Source of the DNA: Chitinophaga japonensis
Lineage (GTDB): Bacteria > Bacteroidota > Bacteroidia > Chitinophagales > Chitinophagaceae
DNA length: 64,000 bases
Direction of reading: 5' to 3'
Assembly (NCBI RefSeq): GCF_007830125.1
Contig: NZ_VLLG01000004.1
Span: forward strand, 62,001-126,000
Part shown: piece by piece, positions 1-8,737 of the stretch
How positions within the stretch are numbered: position 1 is the stretch's first letter
Layout of the letters: each line of letters begins with the position of its first letter
The notes under the pieces: model-generated
What the model saw: the letters and a program-made list of their open reading frames with translations, nothing else
Told to the model about the DNA's origin: nothing
Database searches by the model: none
Position numbers and translations under genes: made by a program

Positions 1-1939
1 GCTCCATCTGGCTGATCAGCTCATCCTGCGATATCCCCCGCTTCCATTCCTGTTTGGGCGCCAGGTCTACCTGGTATTGCACGAAGTAGAAGCCGTTAGG
101 GTCGGTGCCGTCGTTGGAGCGCCCTACCTGCGACAGTACGCGCTTTACTTCCGGGAAGCCCCCCAGGTCCTGGCGGATGGCGTGCGCCATTTTCACGCTT
201 TCCGTGAGCGACATGCTCATGGGCAGCTCGGTGGTCACCCAGAGGGAGCCTTCGTTCAGTTGCGGCAGGAACTCCGTGCCCAGCCAGCGGGCGGAGAAAA
301 AGGTGAGCGCCATAAAGCCCAGGGCCAGTCCCATGCTGAGCCGCTTGTGCCCGTAGGTCCAGTTAAAGCCCCGCATCACGATCCGGTCAAAGAACTGTAC
401 CACGGGGTTGTGCTTTTCCCGCACATTTTTGTTCAGCAGGAGGGAGCTGAGCACCGGCACCAGCGTAAGGGTGAACAGCAGGGCGCCCAGCAGGGCAAAG
501 CCCAGCGTCCAGGCCAGCGGGGAGAACATCTTGCCCTCCACTTTCTGGAATGAAAAGATGGGTATCAGCGATATGATGATGATCAGCTTGGAGAAGAAGA
601 TGGCTTTGGCCAGCTCCCCGCCCGTTTGCTTGATCCAGCCCATCTTGGCCAGCTTGTTGAAACGCTCCATGCCAAAGTGTTTGGCCTTGTGGTCCAGCAT
701 CACGAAAATGCCTTCCACCATCACCACGGCCCCGTCTATAATGATCCCGAAGTCAATGGCGCCCATGCTGATCAGGTTGGCCGTCATACCTTTCAGGCGC
801 AGGCATAAAAAGGCAAACAGCAGCGACAGCGGGATAATGATGGATACCGTGAGCGTGGTGCGCCAGTCGGCCATGAAGATGAACACGATCACCGTCACAA
901 ACAGGATGCCTTCCGCCAGGTTGTGCAGTACGGTGTGCGTGCAGAACTCCATCAGCGTATCCCGGTCGTAAAAGGTTTCCATCCTGATGTCCGCCGGCAA
1001 TATCGTTTCATTCAGCTCTTTGATCTTGTCCTTCAGCCGGGCCAGCACTTCGGTGGGGTTCTCGCCCTTGCGCATGACTACGATGCCTTCCACCAGGTCG
1101 TCCGCTTTGTCCAGCCCCACCTGTCCCACGCGGGGCAGGGAGGATTCCTGCACGGTGGCTACGTTCTTTACCAGTAGGGGCGTGCCGTTGATGTTGTCGA
1201 GAATAATGTTCTCGATGTCGGCGATGCTGTTCAGCAGGCCGATACCCCGTACCACGTAGGCCTGCCCATTCTTTTCGATCACATCGCCGCCTACGTTGAT
1301 ATTGCTTTTGGTTACCGCCTGGTACAGCTCCAGGGGGGTAATATCGTACTTGGCTAAACGAACAGGGTCGGCGGTGATCTCGTATATCTTGTCCTGCCCG
1401 CCAAAGGCCACGATGTCCGCCACACCGGGCACGCTGCGCAGTTGCCGGTCTATCACCCAGTTCTGGTAGGTGAGCAGGTCGCGGGAGCTGCGGTGGTCGC
1501 TTTTCAGGTAGTAGCGGAATATCTCCCCGGTAGGGCCGTAGGGCGGCTGTATTTCCGGGTCCGCGCCTTCGGGCAGGGAAATGCTTTGCAGCATGTTGTT
1601 CACCTGTTGCCGGGCGAAGAAGTCCTCCACGTCATCTTCAAAGATGATCTTTACCACGGAGAGGCCGAACATGGTGATAGAGCGCACGCTGGTCTTTTTC
1701 TGTACCGCGTTCATGGCCACCTCCACGGGCAGCGTTACAAAACGCTCCACTTCCTGCGCGCTGCGGCCGTTCCACTTGGTCACGATCACGATCTGCGTAT
1801 TGGTGACGTCCGGGAAGGCTTCTATGGGCGTGTGCACAAATGCTACAATGCCTGAAATGACCAGGGTGGCGGTTGCAATAAATACGAACAGTTTATTCCT
1901 GAGCGAAAAGCCAACAATATTTTTAATGAGTCTGTTCAT
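1..1939 (-). CDS. CzcA-family heavy-metal efflux RND pump (partial, N-terminal ~646 residues)
   Basis: Inner-membrane proton-driven pump of a tripartite metal efflux system. The frame is open from an ATG at 1939 to the window edge, so the C-terminal part is missing. The protein starts MNRLIKNIVGFSLRNKLFVF, the usual first transmembrane segment of the family. At 711-754 (residues about 396-410) the minus strand reads DFG-III-DGA-VVM-VE, the TM4 proton-relay signature of the CzcA (Co/Zn/Cd/Ni) branch; the usual VEN ends as VEG here. CusA-type copper/silver pumps carry a different TM4 motif, so a divalent cation substrate is more likely; this is inference. It is the last visible gene of a minus-strand series: regulator, kinase, TolC-like, adaptor, pump. 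The 112 bp between adaptor and pump hold an AT-rich inverted repeat. Confidence 0.93.
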   Translation of the reverse strand, partial: MNRLIKNIVGFSLRNKLFVFIATATLVISGIVAFVHTPIEAFPDVTNTQIVIVTKWNGRSAQEVERFVTLPVEVAMNAVQKKTSVRSITMFGLSVVKIIFEDDVEDFFARQQVNNMLQSISLPEGADPEIQPPYGPTGEIFRYYLKSDHRSSRDLLTYQNWVIDRQLRSVPGVADIVAFGGQDKIYEITADPVRLAKYDITPLELYQAVTKSNINVGGDVIEKNGQAYVVRGIGLLNSIADIENIILDNINGTPLLVKNVATVQESSLPRVGQVGLDKADDLVEGIVVMRKGENPTEVLARLKDKIKELNETILPADIRMETFYDRDTLMEFCTHTVLHNLAEGILFVTVIVFIFMADWRTTLTVSIIIPLSLLFAFLCLRLKGMTANLISMGAIDFGIIIDGAVVMVEGIFVMLDHKAKHFGMERFNKLAKMGWIKQTGGELAKAIFFSKLIIIISLIPIFSFQKVEGKMFSPLAWTLGFALLGALLFTLTLVPVLSSLLLNKNVREKHNPVVQFFDRIVMRGFNWTYGHKRLSMGLALGFMALTFFSARWLGTEFLPQLNEGSLWVTTELPMSMSLTESVKMAHAIRQDLGGFPEVKRVLSQVGRSNDGTDPNGFYFVQYQVDLAPKQEWKRGISQDELISQME

Positions 1940-1953
1940 GCCGGACAGTTGTC

Positions 1954-2051
1954 AATTAATAATTAATAATGAATAATTAATAATACCTGTAACACCAGTG
2001 TTACAATGAAACAGGCATGTAACGATTATTAATTATTAATTATTCATTATT
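1954..2051. repeat. AT-rich inverted repeat with central palindrome between adaptor and pump genes
   Basis: The left arm (1954-1984) and right arm (2025-2051) are made of TAATTATTAAT/TATTCATTATT words and are largely reverse complements of each other. Between them, 1988-2005 is a perfect 8-bp palindrome with a 2-nt spacer (TGTAACAC-CA-GTGTTACA). It could be an RNA hairpin that sets adaptor:pump stoichiometry, a dispersed repeat unit, or an operator. Similar AT words recur at 6652-6690 and near 58155. Confidence 0.6.
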
Positions 2052-3140
2052 TTAATCGTTGAGTGCATTATAGATCAGTAGCTGGTTCCGGGAGATCACC
2101 CGTTCCCCGGGCCGCAGCCCCTTGCTTAAATAGGCGAGGCTGCCGGAAGTCCGGTAGGGCTCCACTTCCCGTACCTGTATGTTGTACTTGTCCCGGAATA
2201 CCAGCACATAGCTTTTGCTGCGGTCAAATATCAGCGAGGAGGCGGGCACGGCCAGCATCTGGTTGCCTTCGTTGTAATGCAGGGTCACGGTGGCGAACAT
2301 CTCCGGTTTCAGTTGCATGTCCTTGTTATCCAGCCGGATGCGGATCTGCATGGTCTTGGTGGCCGGGTCCAGGAAATTGTAGATCTTGTCCACCTTGCCG
2401 TGGAACACGGTATCCGGGTAGCTGATGGTCACAATGTCCGCATCGTAACCTTCCTTTACGCGGGCAATGTCCGTTTCAAATACGTTGGCCAGCACCCATA
2501 CGTCGTTCAGCTCGGATACGGTGAAGATGTTCTGGCTGTTGTCGCTGCGGATCTCCATGTTGTTGTTGATATTCTTTTCGATGATATAGCCGGAGATAGG
2601 GGCGGTAACCAGGTAGGTGGAACCGCTGCCGCGGCGGTATATCTTGAAGAGATCGTTCAGGCGGTTCACTTCGGCCCGGGCCTTGTCCACCTGTCCCTGC
2701 GCATCCACCACATCCTTTTCGGTGCTCAACTGGCTGCTGAAGAGGTCTTTGGCTACCTGCAGCCCTTTTTCCGCTACGGCCAGGTTGGTACGTGCCTCGG
2801 CCATCTGCTTGTCATAGTCGGCTATCTCCCCGCTCTGTATCACGGCCAGTATCTGTCCCTTCTGTACGAAATCGCCCAGTTGCACTTTTATGTCCTTTAC
2901 ATACCCGCTCACGAGGGGATATACTTTCAGCACCTTGCCCACATCCGGGGCTACCTTGCCGGACAGGCGCAGCTCGTTCTGCACCGGCCGGATGCTGGCG
3001 GTGTCTATGTGAATGCTCTGCAGCATGGTGTCGCTGAGCACAAAGGTTTCCTTTTCTGTGTCCTCGGCCTGTATATGCTTACAGCCGCTGTAGAGTATGA
3101 TGCTGACTGCCAGCAGGGCAAGGGTTGAAATGCGATTCAT
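2052..3140 (-). CDS. Efflux RND periplasmic adaptor (membrane fusion protein), CzcB/CusB-like
   Basis: Periplasmic adaptor linking the RND pump (1-1939) to the TolC-like channel (3188-4450). 362 residues. The N-terminus is a lipoprotein-type signal (ILYSGC, Cys20; tyrosine at -3 makes the lipobox imperfect). It then shows the family layout: a lipoyl/barrel-sandwich half motif (about 75-115, VYPLVSGYVKDIKVQLGDFV), a helical hairpin (115-175), the second lipoyl half (TAPISGYIIEKNI, about 180), a beta-barrel region (200-290) and a membrane-proximal domain ending near residue 360. The order TolC-adaptor-pump on one strand is the usual Bacteroidota arrangement. No His-rich metal-binding N-terminal extension is seen. 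Confidence 0.93.
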   Translation of the reverse strand: MNRISTLALLAVSIILYSGCKHIQAEDTEKETFVLSDTMLQSIHIDTASIRPVQNELRLSGKVAPDVGKVLKVYPLVSGYVKDIKVQLGDFVQKGQILAVIQSGEIADYDKQMAEARTNLAVAEKGLQVAKDLFSSQLSTEKDVVDAQGQVDKARAEVNRLNDLFKIYRRGSGSTYLVTAPISGYIIEKNINNNMEIRSDNSQNIFTVSELNDVWVLANVFETDIARVKEGYDADIVTISYPDTVFHGKVDKIYNFLDPATKTMQIRIRLDNKDMQLKPEMFATVTLHYNEGNQMLAVPASSLIFDRSKSYVLVFRDKYNIQVREVEPYRTSGSLAYLSKGLRPGERVISRNQLLIYNALND

Positions 3141-3162
3141 GTGTTTTTATTTAACCATCTTA

Positions 3163-3194
3163 TTTCCTACTTCTTACTTCCTACATCCTACTTC
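3163..3194. repeat. TACTTCC-type low-complexity intergenic tract
   Basis: An imperfect tandem of CCTACTTC/TTACTTCC/CCTACATC words joins the adaptor start to the TolC-like gene end and even supplies the TAG stop of the latter (3188-3190). A second copy of the same vocabulary lies at 5939-5960 between the kinase start and the regulator stop. No function can be assigned from sequence alone. Confidence 0.5.
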
Positions 3195-4450
3195 AGGAAC
3201 AGTTCTGTTCCCGTAACATAGTTCAGCTCCTCATACGCTGTAATGCGGTCCAGCAGCAGCTTGTTGATGTGCTTTACGTTGTCGCTGTAGCTGTTGAAAT
3301 AGTCGATGAACTGCAGCAGGGAAATGTTCCCCTTACGGAAATTGAGCGCCACTTCGGCTATCAGCCGGTCATATTCCTCGCTGAAGCTGCGGAAGTCCAG
3401 CGCCCGGTACTGCTGGTCCGCCAGGCGGATCTTTTCCAGCGACTGCTGCACCTCCGTGACCACTATATTATTGCCCTGGGCCAGGCTTTGCTCCTGTGCC
3501 TTTACCTCGTTGCCGGCTGCGCGGATGTTGCCCTGGTTGCGGTTCCAGAAGGGAAGGTCTATGCCCATGGTCAGCCCTATGAAGTTGGGCGCATAGCTGC
3601 CGTTCTTGTCATAGGCGGCGCCCACGTGCAGGTCCGGCACGGCCATCGCCTTTTGCAGGCTGTAGTTCACCTGGGCCTGCTGCAGTTGCTGCTGCGCCAT
3701 GCGGAGGTCCGGCCGGTTGGCCAGGGCGGTGTCGGTAAGCGCAGCCGGCGTATACCCGGCCATGTTATAGCGCACCAGCTCTTCGGTATCCACACGGGGA
3801 GCAAACTGCCGGTTGCTGCCCAGGAGCTGCTGCAGGTTGAGCTGGGCGGCCAGCTCCTGCTGCTTCAGGTCTGCATAATCATTGCTGATGCCTACCAGCA
3901 GGGCGCGCAGGCGCACTACATCCGCGTGCGCCACGCTCCCTTTTTTATCGGCTTCCGTATATGCGTCTACTATTTTCTGCAGGTTGGATAGCTGTTCCAG
4001 CAGCACCTTTTCCGTTTCCTGCAGGAAATACAGTTGGTAATAGCTGCCCCGGAGCTGCAGGCGCAGGGTGCGCATCAGCTCATAGAAGGCGGACTGGCTG
4101 GCGGCGGCATTCAGCCGGGCCAACTGCACCTGTTTATTGCGTTTACCCGCCAGCGTGATCAGTTGGTCCACTTCGTAGGCGGTTTGCCCGCCGTTGCCCC
4201 CGTAAAAAGGCTGCACCTTGCTGGTGGTGCCAAATCCCCAGGTGGCGTTGAAAGATGGATTGCTCCACAGGCGCGCCTGTTGCACCAGGGCTTTATCCGC
4301 ATCCACGCGGTAGCGTTGCGCCAGTAGCTGGTAATTCTTACCCAGGAAGGTATCTTCTGCGGCCTGCAGGGTGATGGGCTGCAGGGTTTGCGCCAGGCTG
4401 CTGTATGTGATGAACAGGGTGATGATTGATATCCTGAGCTTTTTGTGCAT
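3188..4450 (-). CDS. TolC-family outer-membrane efflux protein (CzcC/CusC-like)
   Basis: Outer-membrane channel of the metal efflux system. 420 residues, starting with a Sec signal peptide (MHKKLRISIITLFITYSSLAQ) followed by the two repeated OEP units of long alpha-helices. Family-like segments include NRPDLRMAQQQLQQAQ (about 245-260) and GIDLPFWNRNQGNIRAA (about 305-320), typical of CzcC proteins. Length is normal for the family. It is the first efflux gene after the two-component genes, from which it is separated by 121 bp carrying a candidate regulator-binding array, so this is probably where the efflux transcript begins. Confidence 0.93.
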   Translation of the reverse strand: MHKKLRISIITLFITYSSLAQTLQPITLQAAEDTFLGKNYQLLAQRYRVDADKALVQQARLWSNPSFNATWGFGTTSKVQPFYGGNGGQTAYEVDQLITLAGKRNKQVQLARLNAAASQSAFYELMRTLRLQLRGSYYQLYFLQETEKVLLEQLSNLQKIVDAYTEADKKGSVAHADVVRLRALLVGISNDYADLKQQELAAQLNLQQLLGSNRQFAPRVDTEELVRYNMAGYTPAALTDTALANRPDLRMAQQQLQQAQVNYSLQKAMAVPDLHVGAAYDKNGSYAPNFIGLTMGIDLPFWNRNQGNIRAAGNEVKAQEQSLAQGNNIVVTEVQQSLEKIRLADQQYRALDFRSFSEEYDRLIAEVALNFRKGNISLLQFIDYFNSYSDNVKHINKLLLDRITAYEELNYVTGTELFLK

Positions 4451-4481
4451 ATAAGCTGCGTTATAAACCTATTTACAGGTG

Positions 4482-4537
4482 CAAAGCTCAGCAAGGGGGA
4501 TTAAAGGGGCCTTTAAGGCGGCTTAAAAAGGGCTTAA
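4482..4537 (-). promoter_or_regulatory. Candidate response-regulator site array and promoter of the efflux operon
   Basis: Four TTAA cores lie at 4501-4504, 4513-4516, 4523-4526 and 4534-4537, i.e. spacings of 12, 10 and 11 bp, about one DNA helical turn each, in a G/C-flanked context. OmpR/PhoB-type regulators commonly bind direct repeats with 11-bp period. On the minus strand a weak -7 element (GAGCTTTG, one mismatch to TAnnTTTG) lies at 4482-4489, so the repeats overlap and precede the -33 region, as expected for activation. The link to the adjacent regulator is inferred from position. Confidence 0.4.
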
Positions 4538-4571
4538 AAAATAAAAAGGATAAAAATAAAAAGTGGGGACA

Positions 4572-5936
4572 CTATAAGTGCGGTAGCAATACGGTGAACA
4601 CCGTGCCTTTGCCCGGGGTGGAGCTGAGGGAGATATGGCCTTTGTGCAGTTGCACGATCTTTTTGCAGATGGAAAGGCCCAGGCCGTGGCCGCGTGTCTG
4701 CTGTGCGTGCTGCCCCCGGTAGAAGGGCTCAAATATCTTTTCCTGCTCGGCGGGCGGAATGCCCATGCCATTGTCCTTTACCTGTACCTGGATGTAATGG
4801 GAGTGGAAACCGATCAACACCCGGGCGGTATTGTCCGCGGAAAATTTACAGGCGTTGTCCACCAGGTTGAGGAACAGTATTTTCAGCAGCACTTCGTTTC
4901 CCATACAGGTAAGCTCGGTGTCCTGCTCGGGCAGTTCTTCAAACTGTATCTCTACTTTCCCGCTCTGTTTCAATTTAATAAGGTTCCCCATTTCAAGCAG
5001 CAACTCATCTATGCGCACTTCGTAGAGGGAGAAGCGTTGTTCGTTCAGCTCAGACTGCGCCAGTTGCAGCAGCCCGTTGGTGAGGTCCGACAGGTTTTCG
5101 GCGTCTTCCAGTACGGAACTGAGCACCGCGGCATAGTCGTCCCGGCTTCTTTCCTTGGAAAGGGTTACCTGTAACTGGCTGATAATGGAGGCCAGGGGGG
5201 TGCGCAGCTCGTGGGAGGCGTTGCTCACAAAGCTCTTCTGCAGGTCAAACGAGTTGCTGAGCCGCTGCAGCATGGTATTGAAATTGCTGCCCAGTTGCGC
5301 GATCTCGTCGCGCCCGCGGATGTCCACCGTTGTATCCTGCAGGTTGTTCGCGTTGATGGTATTCACCTGCCGCACCAGTTGGTCAATGGGGGCCACCATC
5401 TTGCGGGAAAAGAAATACCCGATCACCACCAGCGCAACGGCGGCCACCAGCAGCTCCAGGAGCAGGATGCGCCGGAGGTTCTGCAGGTTCTGGTAACCGT
5501 ATTTGTCCAGCGAGGATACGATCACGATCACGGACATGCTGCCTTCCGTGTAATAAACGCCCATCACCTCGTCACTGTCCTTTTCAGCGCTGTAAATGCC
5601 GTTCTGTTTAATATAGTCCAGCAGGCTGCGGTGGGTACGTATAGCCGTGTCCTTCAGGTTGGAATACAGCAGGTCATAATTGGGGTCATATACCAGTATG
5701 GTTTCCTGGTACAGGTCCTGGAAGGTGGTCTTGTCCAGCTTGCGCAGCAGGTCTATCCGCACGCGGTCATCTTCAATGATCACGTTGGCAATGGAGCGGG
5801 CCCGGTACTCCAGGCGTTCCATGTATTCCGCCTTACGGGATTTGGCGGAGAAATAGTAGGCGAGGGTGGCAAAGGAAACCAGCAACACGGTGGCTGACAG
5901 GGTGTAGTAGAGCGCTATTTTATACTTTATCTTCAT
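4572..5936 (-). CDS. Sensor histidine kinase (HAMP, HisKA, HATPase_c) of the efflux locus
   Basis: Inner-membrane sensor kinase, 454 residues. TM1 is at about 8-30, a periplasmic sensor region at 31-155, TM2 at about 157-176, HAMP at 177-230, and the phospho-acceptor H box SHELRTP with His242. The ATPase domain has the N box NLVDNACKF (357-365), G1 DNGMGIP (388-394) and G2 GHGLGL (416-421). All catalytic motifs are intact. It follows the response regulator by 24 bp and precedes the TolC-like gene, so its signal is probably envelope metal stress, as for CusS/CzcS; that is inference, and the sensor region shows no obvious metal-ligand cluster. Confidence 0.93.
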   Translation of the reverse strand: MKIKYKIALYYTLSATVLLVSFATLAYYFSAKSRKAEYMERLEYRARSIANVIIEDDRVRIDLLRKLDKTTFQDLYQETILVYDPNYDLLYSNLKDTAIRTHRSLLDYIKQNGIYSAEKDSDEVMGVYYTEGSMSVIVIVSSLDKYGYQNLQNLRRILLLELLVAAVALVVIGYFFSRKMVAPIDQLVRQVNTINANNLQDTTVDIRGRDEIAQLGSNFNTMLQRLSNSFDLQKSFVSNASHELRTPLASIISQLQVTLSKERSRDDYAAVLSSVLEDAENLSDLTNGLLQLAQSELNEQRFSLYEVRIDELLLEMGNLIKLKQSGKVEIQFEELPEQDTELTCMGNEVLLKILFLNLVDNACKFSADNTARVLIGFHSHYIQVQVKDNGMGIPPAEQEKIFEPFYRGQHAQQTRGHGLGLSICKKIVQLHKGHISLSSTPGKGTVFTVLLPHL

Positions 5937-5960
5937 ATCTCTTACTTCCTACATCTTACA

Positions 5961-6647
5961 TCATTCCTCTCCCAGGTAATACCCCATGCCTGTTTTAGTA
6001 TGCAGTAATTTCTGCCCGAAATCCTTGTCTATCTTCTTGCGCAGGAAGTTCATATACACCTCTATCACGTTGGTGCCGGTATCAAAATCAATGTCCCACA
6101 CCTTTTCCGCGATGGTGAGCTTGGAAATGACCTTGCCTTTGTGCAGCGCCAGGAATTCCAGGAGCTGGTATTCCTTGGCGGTAAGCGGAATTTTTTTGCC
6201 GCCCCGGGTCACCTCTTTCTTTTCCCGGTCTATTTCCAGGTCGGCGATCGTTATTTTATACAGGCTGCTTTGCTGCACATCGGCGCCAGCGCGCTTCAGG
6301 AACACGCGGATGCGGGCCAGCAGCTCGCGGAAGTCAAAGGGTTTTACCAGGTAGTCGTCCGCGCCCAGCTCAAAGGCCTGCATTTTATCGTCCATGTCGC
6401 CCAGGGCGGTGAGGATGATAATAGGCACCCGGTTGTTCCTGCGCCGTATCACTTCGCATATCTCGTAGCCGTTGTTGTAGGGGAGGTTCAGGTCCAGTAT
6501 CACCAGGTCGTAGTGGTTGCCGGACGCCAGGCTTTTGCCCATGCGCCCGTCGTAGGCCACGTCTGTTTCAAAGCCGTTCTCTTCCAGCCCCTTTTTAACA
6601 GCGTTGGCTACTTTAACTTCATCTTCTACCACCAGGATCTTCTGCAT
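5961..6647 (-). CDS. OmpR/PhoB-family response regulator of the efflux locus
   Basis: Cytoplasmic transcription regulator, 228 residues. The receiver domain carries acidic residues near 8-10, the phosphorylation site Asp52 (ILDLNLP), Thr80 and Lys102 (VKPFD). The C-terminal winged helix (about 130-228) includes VWDIDFDTGTNVIEVYMNFL, typical of CusR/CopR-like regulators. The partner kinase lies 24 bp downstream. Four TTAA repeats at 11-bp mean spacing upstream of the TolC-like gene are its plausible target. It starts 20 bp after the ABC-F gene, so it may be co-transcribed with it. Confidence 0.94.
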   Translation of the reverse strand: MQKILVVEDEVKVANAVKKGLEENGFETDVAYDGRMGKSLASGNHYDLVILDLNLPYNNGYEICEVIRRRNNRVPIIILTALGDMDDKMQAFELGADDYLVKPFDFRELLARIRVFLKRAGADVQQSSLYKITIADLEIDREKKEVTRGGKKIPLTAKEYQLLEFLALHKGKVISKLTIAEKVWDIDFDTGTNVIEVYMNFLRKKIDKDFGQKLLHTKTGMGYYLGEE

Positions 6648-6667
6648 TCCTTGGAATTAATAATTAA

Positions 6668-8632
6668 TTATTCATTGTTAATTAATTTCTCGAACAGCTC
6701 TTCGTACTGCTGGTTGGTTCGGGCATGTTCCTGCAGCACCTGCTGGTAGTCCGCCTCGGTCTGCCGGAACTTGTCCTTGTCGCCGTACAGGTCCGGGTTG
6801 CCCAGCGTGGCCTCCAGGGCGGCCTTCTTTTCATTCAGCCTGGCCAGGGTGTCTTCCAGTTGCTGGAACTGCCGCTGCAGCTTCTGCTGCTCTTTTTGCG
6901 CTTCCTTGTTGATGGGGGCGCCTTTGGCGGGAGCGCTGGCAGTTGCCGGGGCGCTATCCTGGCTGCCGGCATTATTGCCGCCTTTATTTTTACCTTTCTC
7001 GCCTTTGGCCGGTTTGGGTGGTTGGGCGGCAGCCGCCTGCCTTTTTTTCCATTCCTCCCACTCGGCATAGGTGCCTTTGAACTCCTTGATCTCCCCGTTC
7101 ACGATCTCCCATATCTTGTTGGCCGTCTGGCTCACAAAATAGCGGTCGTGGGATACCAGCACGTAGCTGCCTTCATATTTTCCTAACGCATCAATCAGCA
7201 TCTGTACGGAGTTCATATCCAGGTGGTTGGTGGGTTCATCCAGCAGCAGGAAATTGGCCTGGCTGATGATGGTCTTGGCCAGGGCCACCCGTGCTTTTTC
7301 TCCACCGGACAGGATGCGGATCTTCTTGAACACGTCGTCGCCGGTAAAGAGGAAACAGCCCAGGAGGGAGCGTAGCTCCAGCTCGGTGCGGCCGCTGCCG
7401 GCGGACTTCAGCTCTTCCAGTATCTCGTAGTCCATATGCAGGGCCTCCAGTTGGTGCTGGGCGTAAAAGGAGGTTACCACGTTATGCCCGGGTATGCGGT
7501 TGCCTTCCATGGGCTCCGTGCCGGCAATAATGCGCAGCAGGGTGGACTTGCCCTTACCGTTGGCGCCTATCAGGGCTATTTTGTCGCCGCGGTCTATTTC
7601 CGCGCCGGTATGCTCCAGTACGGTGATATCGCCAAATTTTTTGGAAACGTCCTGCAGGGTGCAGAGGATCTTACCGGGCACCTTGTCTACGTTAAAGTTA
7701 ATGCGGATGCGGGAGGGGCCGCCATCCACCTGCTCTACGCGGTCCAGCTTTTCCAGCCGCTTCATGGCGCTCTGGGCCTGGGCGGCCTTGGTGGCTTTGG
7801 CCTTGAACCGTTCAATGAACCGTTCCTGCTGGCGGATGTACTCCTGCTGGTTTTCGTAGGCCCGTTGCTGCATTTCACGGCGCAGCTCCTTTTCCTGCTC
7901 GTAATCCTCGTAGTTGCCGGTATAGTGGTGCAGTTGCTGCTGGTACAGCTCCACGATCTTGTTCACCATCCGGTCCAGGAAATAGCGGTCGTGGGATACG
8001 ATGATCACGGCGCCGGCGTAGCCCTGCAGGTATTTTTCCAGCCACTCAATGGAGGGTAGGTCCAGGTGGTTGGTCGGTTCGTCCAGCATCAGCACATCAG
8101 GCTGCTGCAATATCAGTTTGGCCAGCAGCACGCGCATGCGCCAGCCGCCGGAAAATTCGTTGTAGGGGCGTTCCAGGTCTGCCGTGCTGAATCCCAGGCC
8201 TTCCAGCACCTGCGCGGTACGGTGGCGCATGTTGTAACCGTCCAGCGCCTCAAAAGCATGCAGCTTGTCGCTGAACTCGTGCAGCAGGGCCTCGGTCTGG
8301 TTATGTTCCAGCTCTTTCGTAATGCGCTCTATGTCCTTTTCCAGCTCCAGCGCTTCCGCAAAGGCGGTCATGCCCACGGACAGGATGGAGTCGTCTGTTT
8401 CAAAGCTCAGCAGGTCCTGGTTAAAGAAGCCGATGCTCAGGTTCCGGATCTTGTTCACGCTGCCTTTGGATACGGAATATTCCCCGTTGATGATCCTTAA
8501 TAGGGTGGACTTCCCGGTGCCGTTCAGCCCGATCAGTCCCACGCGGTCGCCCGGCACGATATGCCAGGAAGCGTCTTCTACAATGGTTCTGGCTCCGAAT
8601 TCAAAAGTAATGTCCTGTAGCGCAATCAGCAT
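6668..8632 (-). CDS. ABC-F family ATP-binding protein (ribosome-associated, Uup/YfmM-like)
   Basis: Soluble tandem ABC ATPase without membrane domains, 654 residues. First domain: Walker A GLNGTGKST (35-43), signature FSGGWRMR (160-167), Walker B LMLDEPTNHL. Second domain: Walker A GANGKGKST (356-364), signature LSGGEKAR (441-448), Walker B LLLDEPTNHL. The linker between them is long, charged and helical (about 235-305), as in the P-site tRNA-interacting motif of ABC-F factors. The C-terminus has a low-complexity Lys/Ala/Gly segment and a predicted coiled coil (about 585-650), as in Uup. Known members act on ribosomes as translation factors or antibiotic-protection proteins; which applies here cannot be told. 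Confidence 0.93.
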   Translation of the reverse strand: MLIALQDITFEFGARTIVEDASWHIVPGDRVGLIGLNGTGKSTLLRIINGEYSVSKGSVNKIRNLSIGFFNQDLLSFETDDSILSVGMTAFAEALELEKDIERITKELEHNQTEALLHEFSDKLHAFEALDGYNMRHRTAQVLEGLGFSTADLERPYNEFSGGWRMRVLLAKLILQQPDVLMLDEPTNHLDLPSIEWLEKYLQGYAGAVIIVSHDRYFLDRMVNKIVELYQQQLHHYTGNYEDYEQEKELRREMQQRAYENQQEYIRQQERFIERFKAKATKAAQAQSAMKRLEKLDRVEQVDGGPSRIRINFNVDKVPGKILCTLQDVSKKFGDITVLEHTGAEIDRGDKIALIGANGKGKSTLLRIIAGTEPMEGNRIPGHNVVTSFYAQHQLEALHMDYEILEELKSAGSGRTELELRSLLGCFLFTGDDVFKKIRILSGGEKARVALAKTIISQANFLLLDEPTNHLDMNSVQMLIDALGKYEGSYVLVSHDRYFVSQTANKIWEIVNGEIKEFKGTYAEWEEWKKRQAAAAQPPKPAKGEKGKNKGGNNAGSQDSAPATASAPAKGAPINKEAQKEQQKLQRQFQQLEDTLARLNEKKAALEATLGNPDLYGDKDKFRQTEADYQQVLQEHARTNQQYEELFEKLINNE

Positions 8633-8667
8633 AGCGGCAATTATATATAATTGTTAATTAAAACACG

Positions 8668-8675
8668 CAAAGGTA
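8668..8675 (-). promoter_or_regulatory. -7 promoter element of the ABC-F gene
   Basis: The minus strand reads TACCTTTG, a full match to the Bacteroidota -7 consensus TAnnTTTG, 36 bp before the ABC-F start codon. No convincing -33 TTTG is seen at the usual spacing. Confidence 0.5.
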
Positions 8676-8729
8676 ATTATTAATGTGCTAAAGTGCAGAT
8701 GTGGGGATACGCACATCAACACATTATAT

Positions 8730-8737
8730 TATCTTTG
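8730..8737 (+). promoter_or_regulatory. -7 promoter element of the TonB-dependent receptor gene
   Basis: TATCTTTG matches TAnnTTTG exactly. It leaves a 5' untranslated region of about 170 nt before the chosen receptor start at 8914. It is divergent from the ABC-F promoter 55 bp away. No -33 TTTG is seen at normal spacing. Confidence 0.5.
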
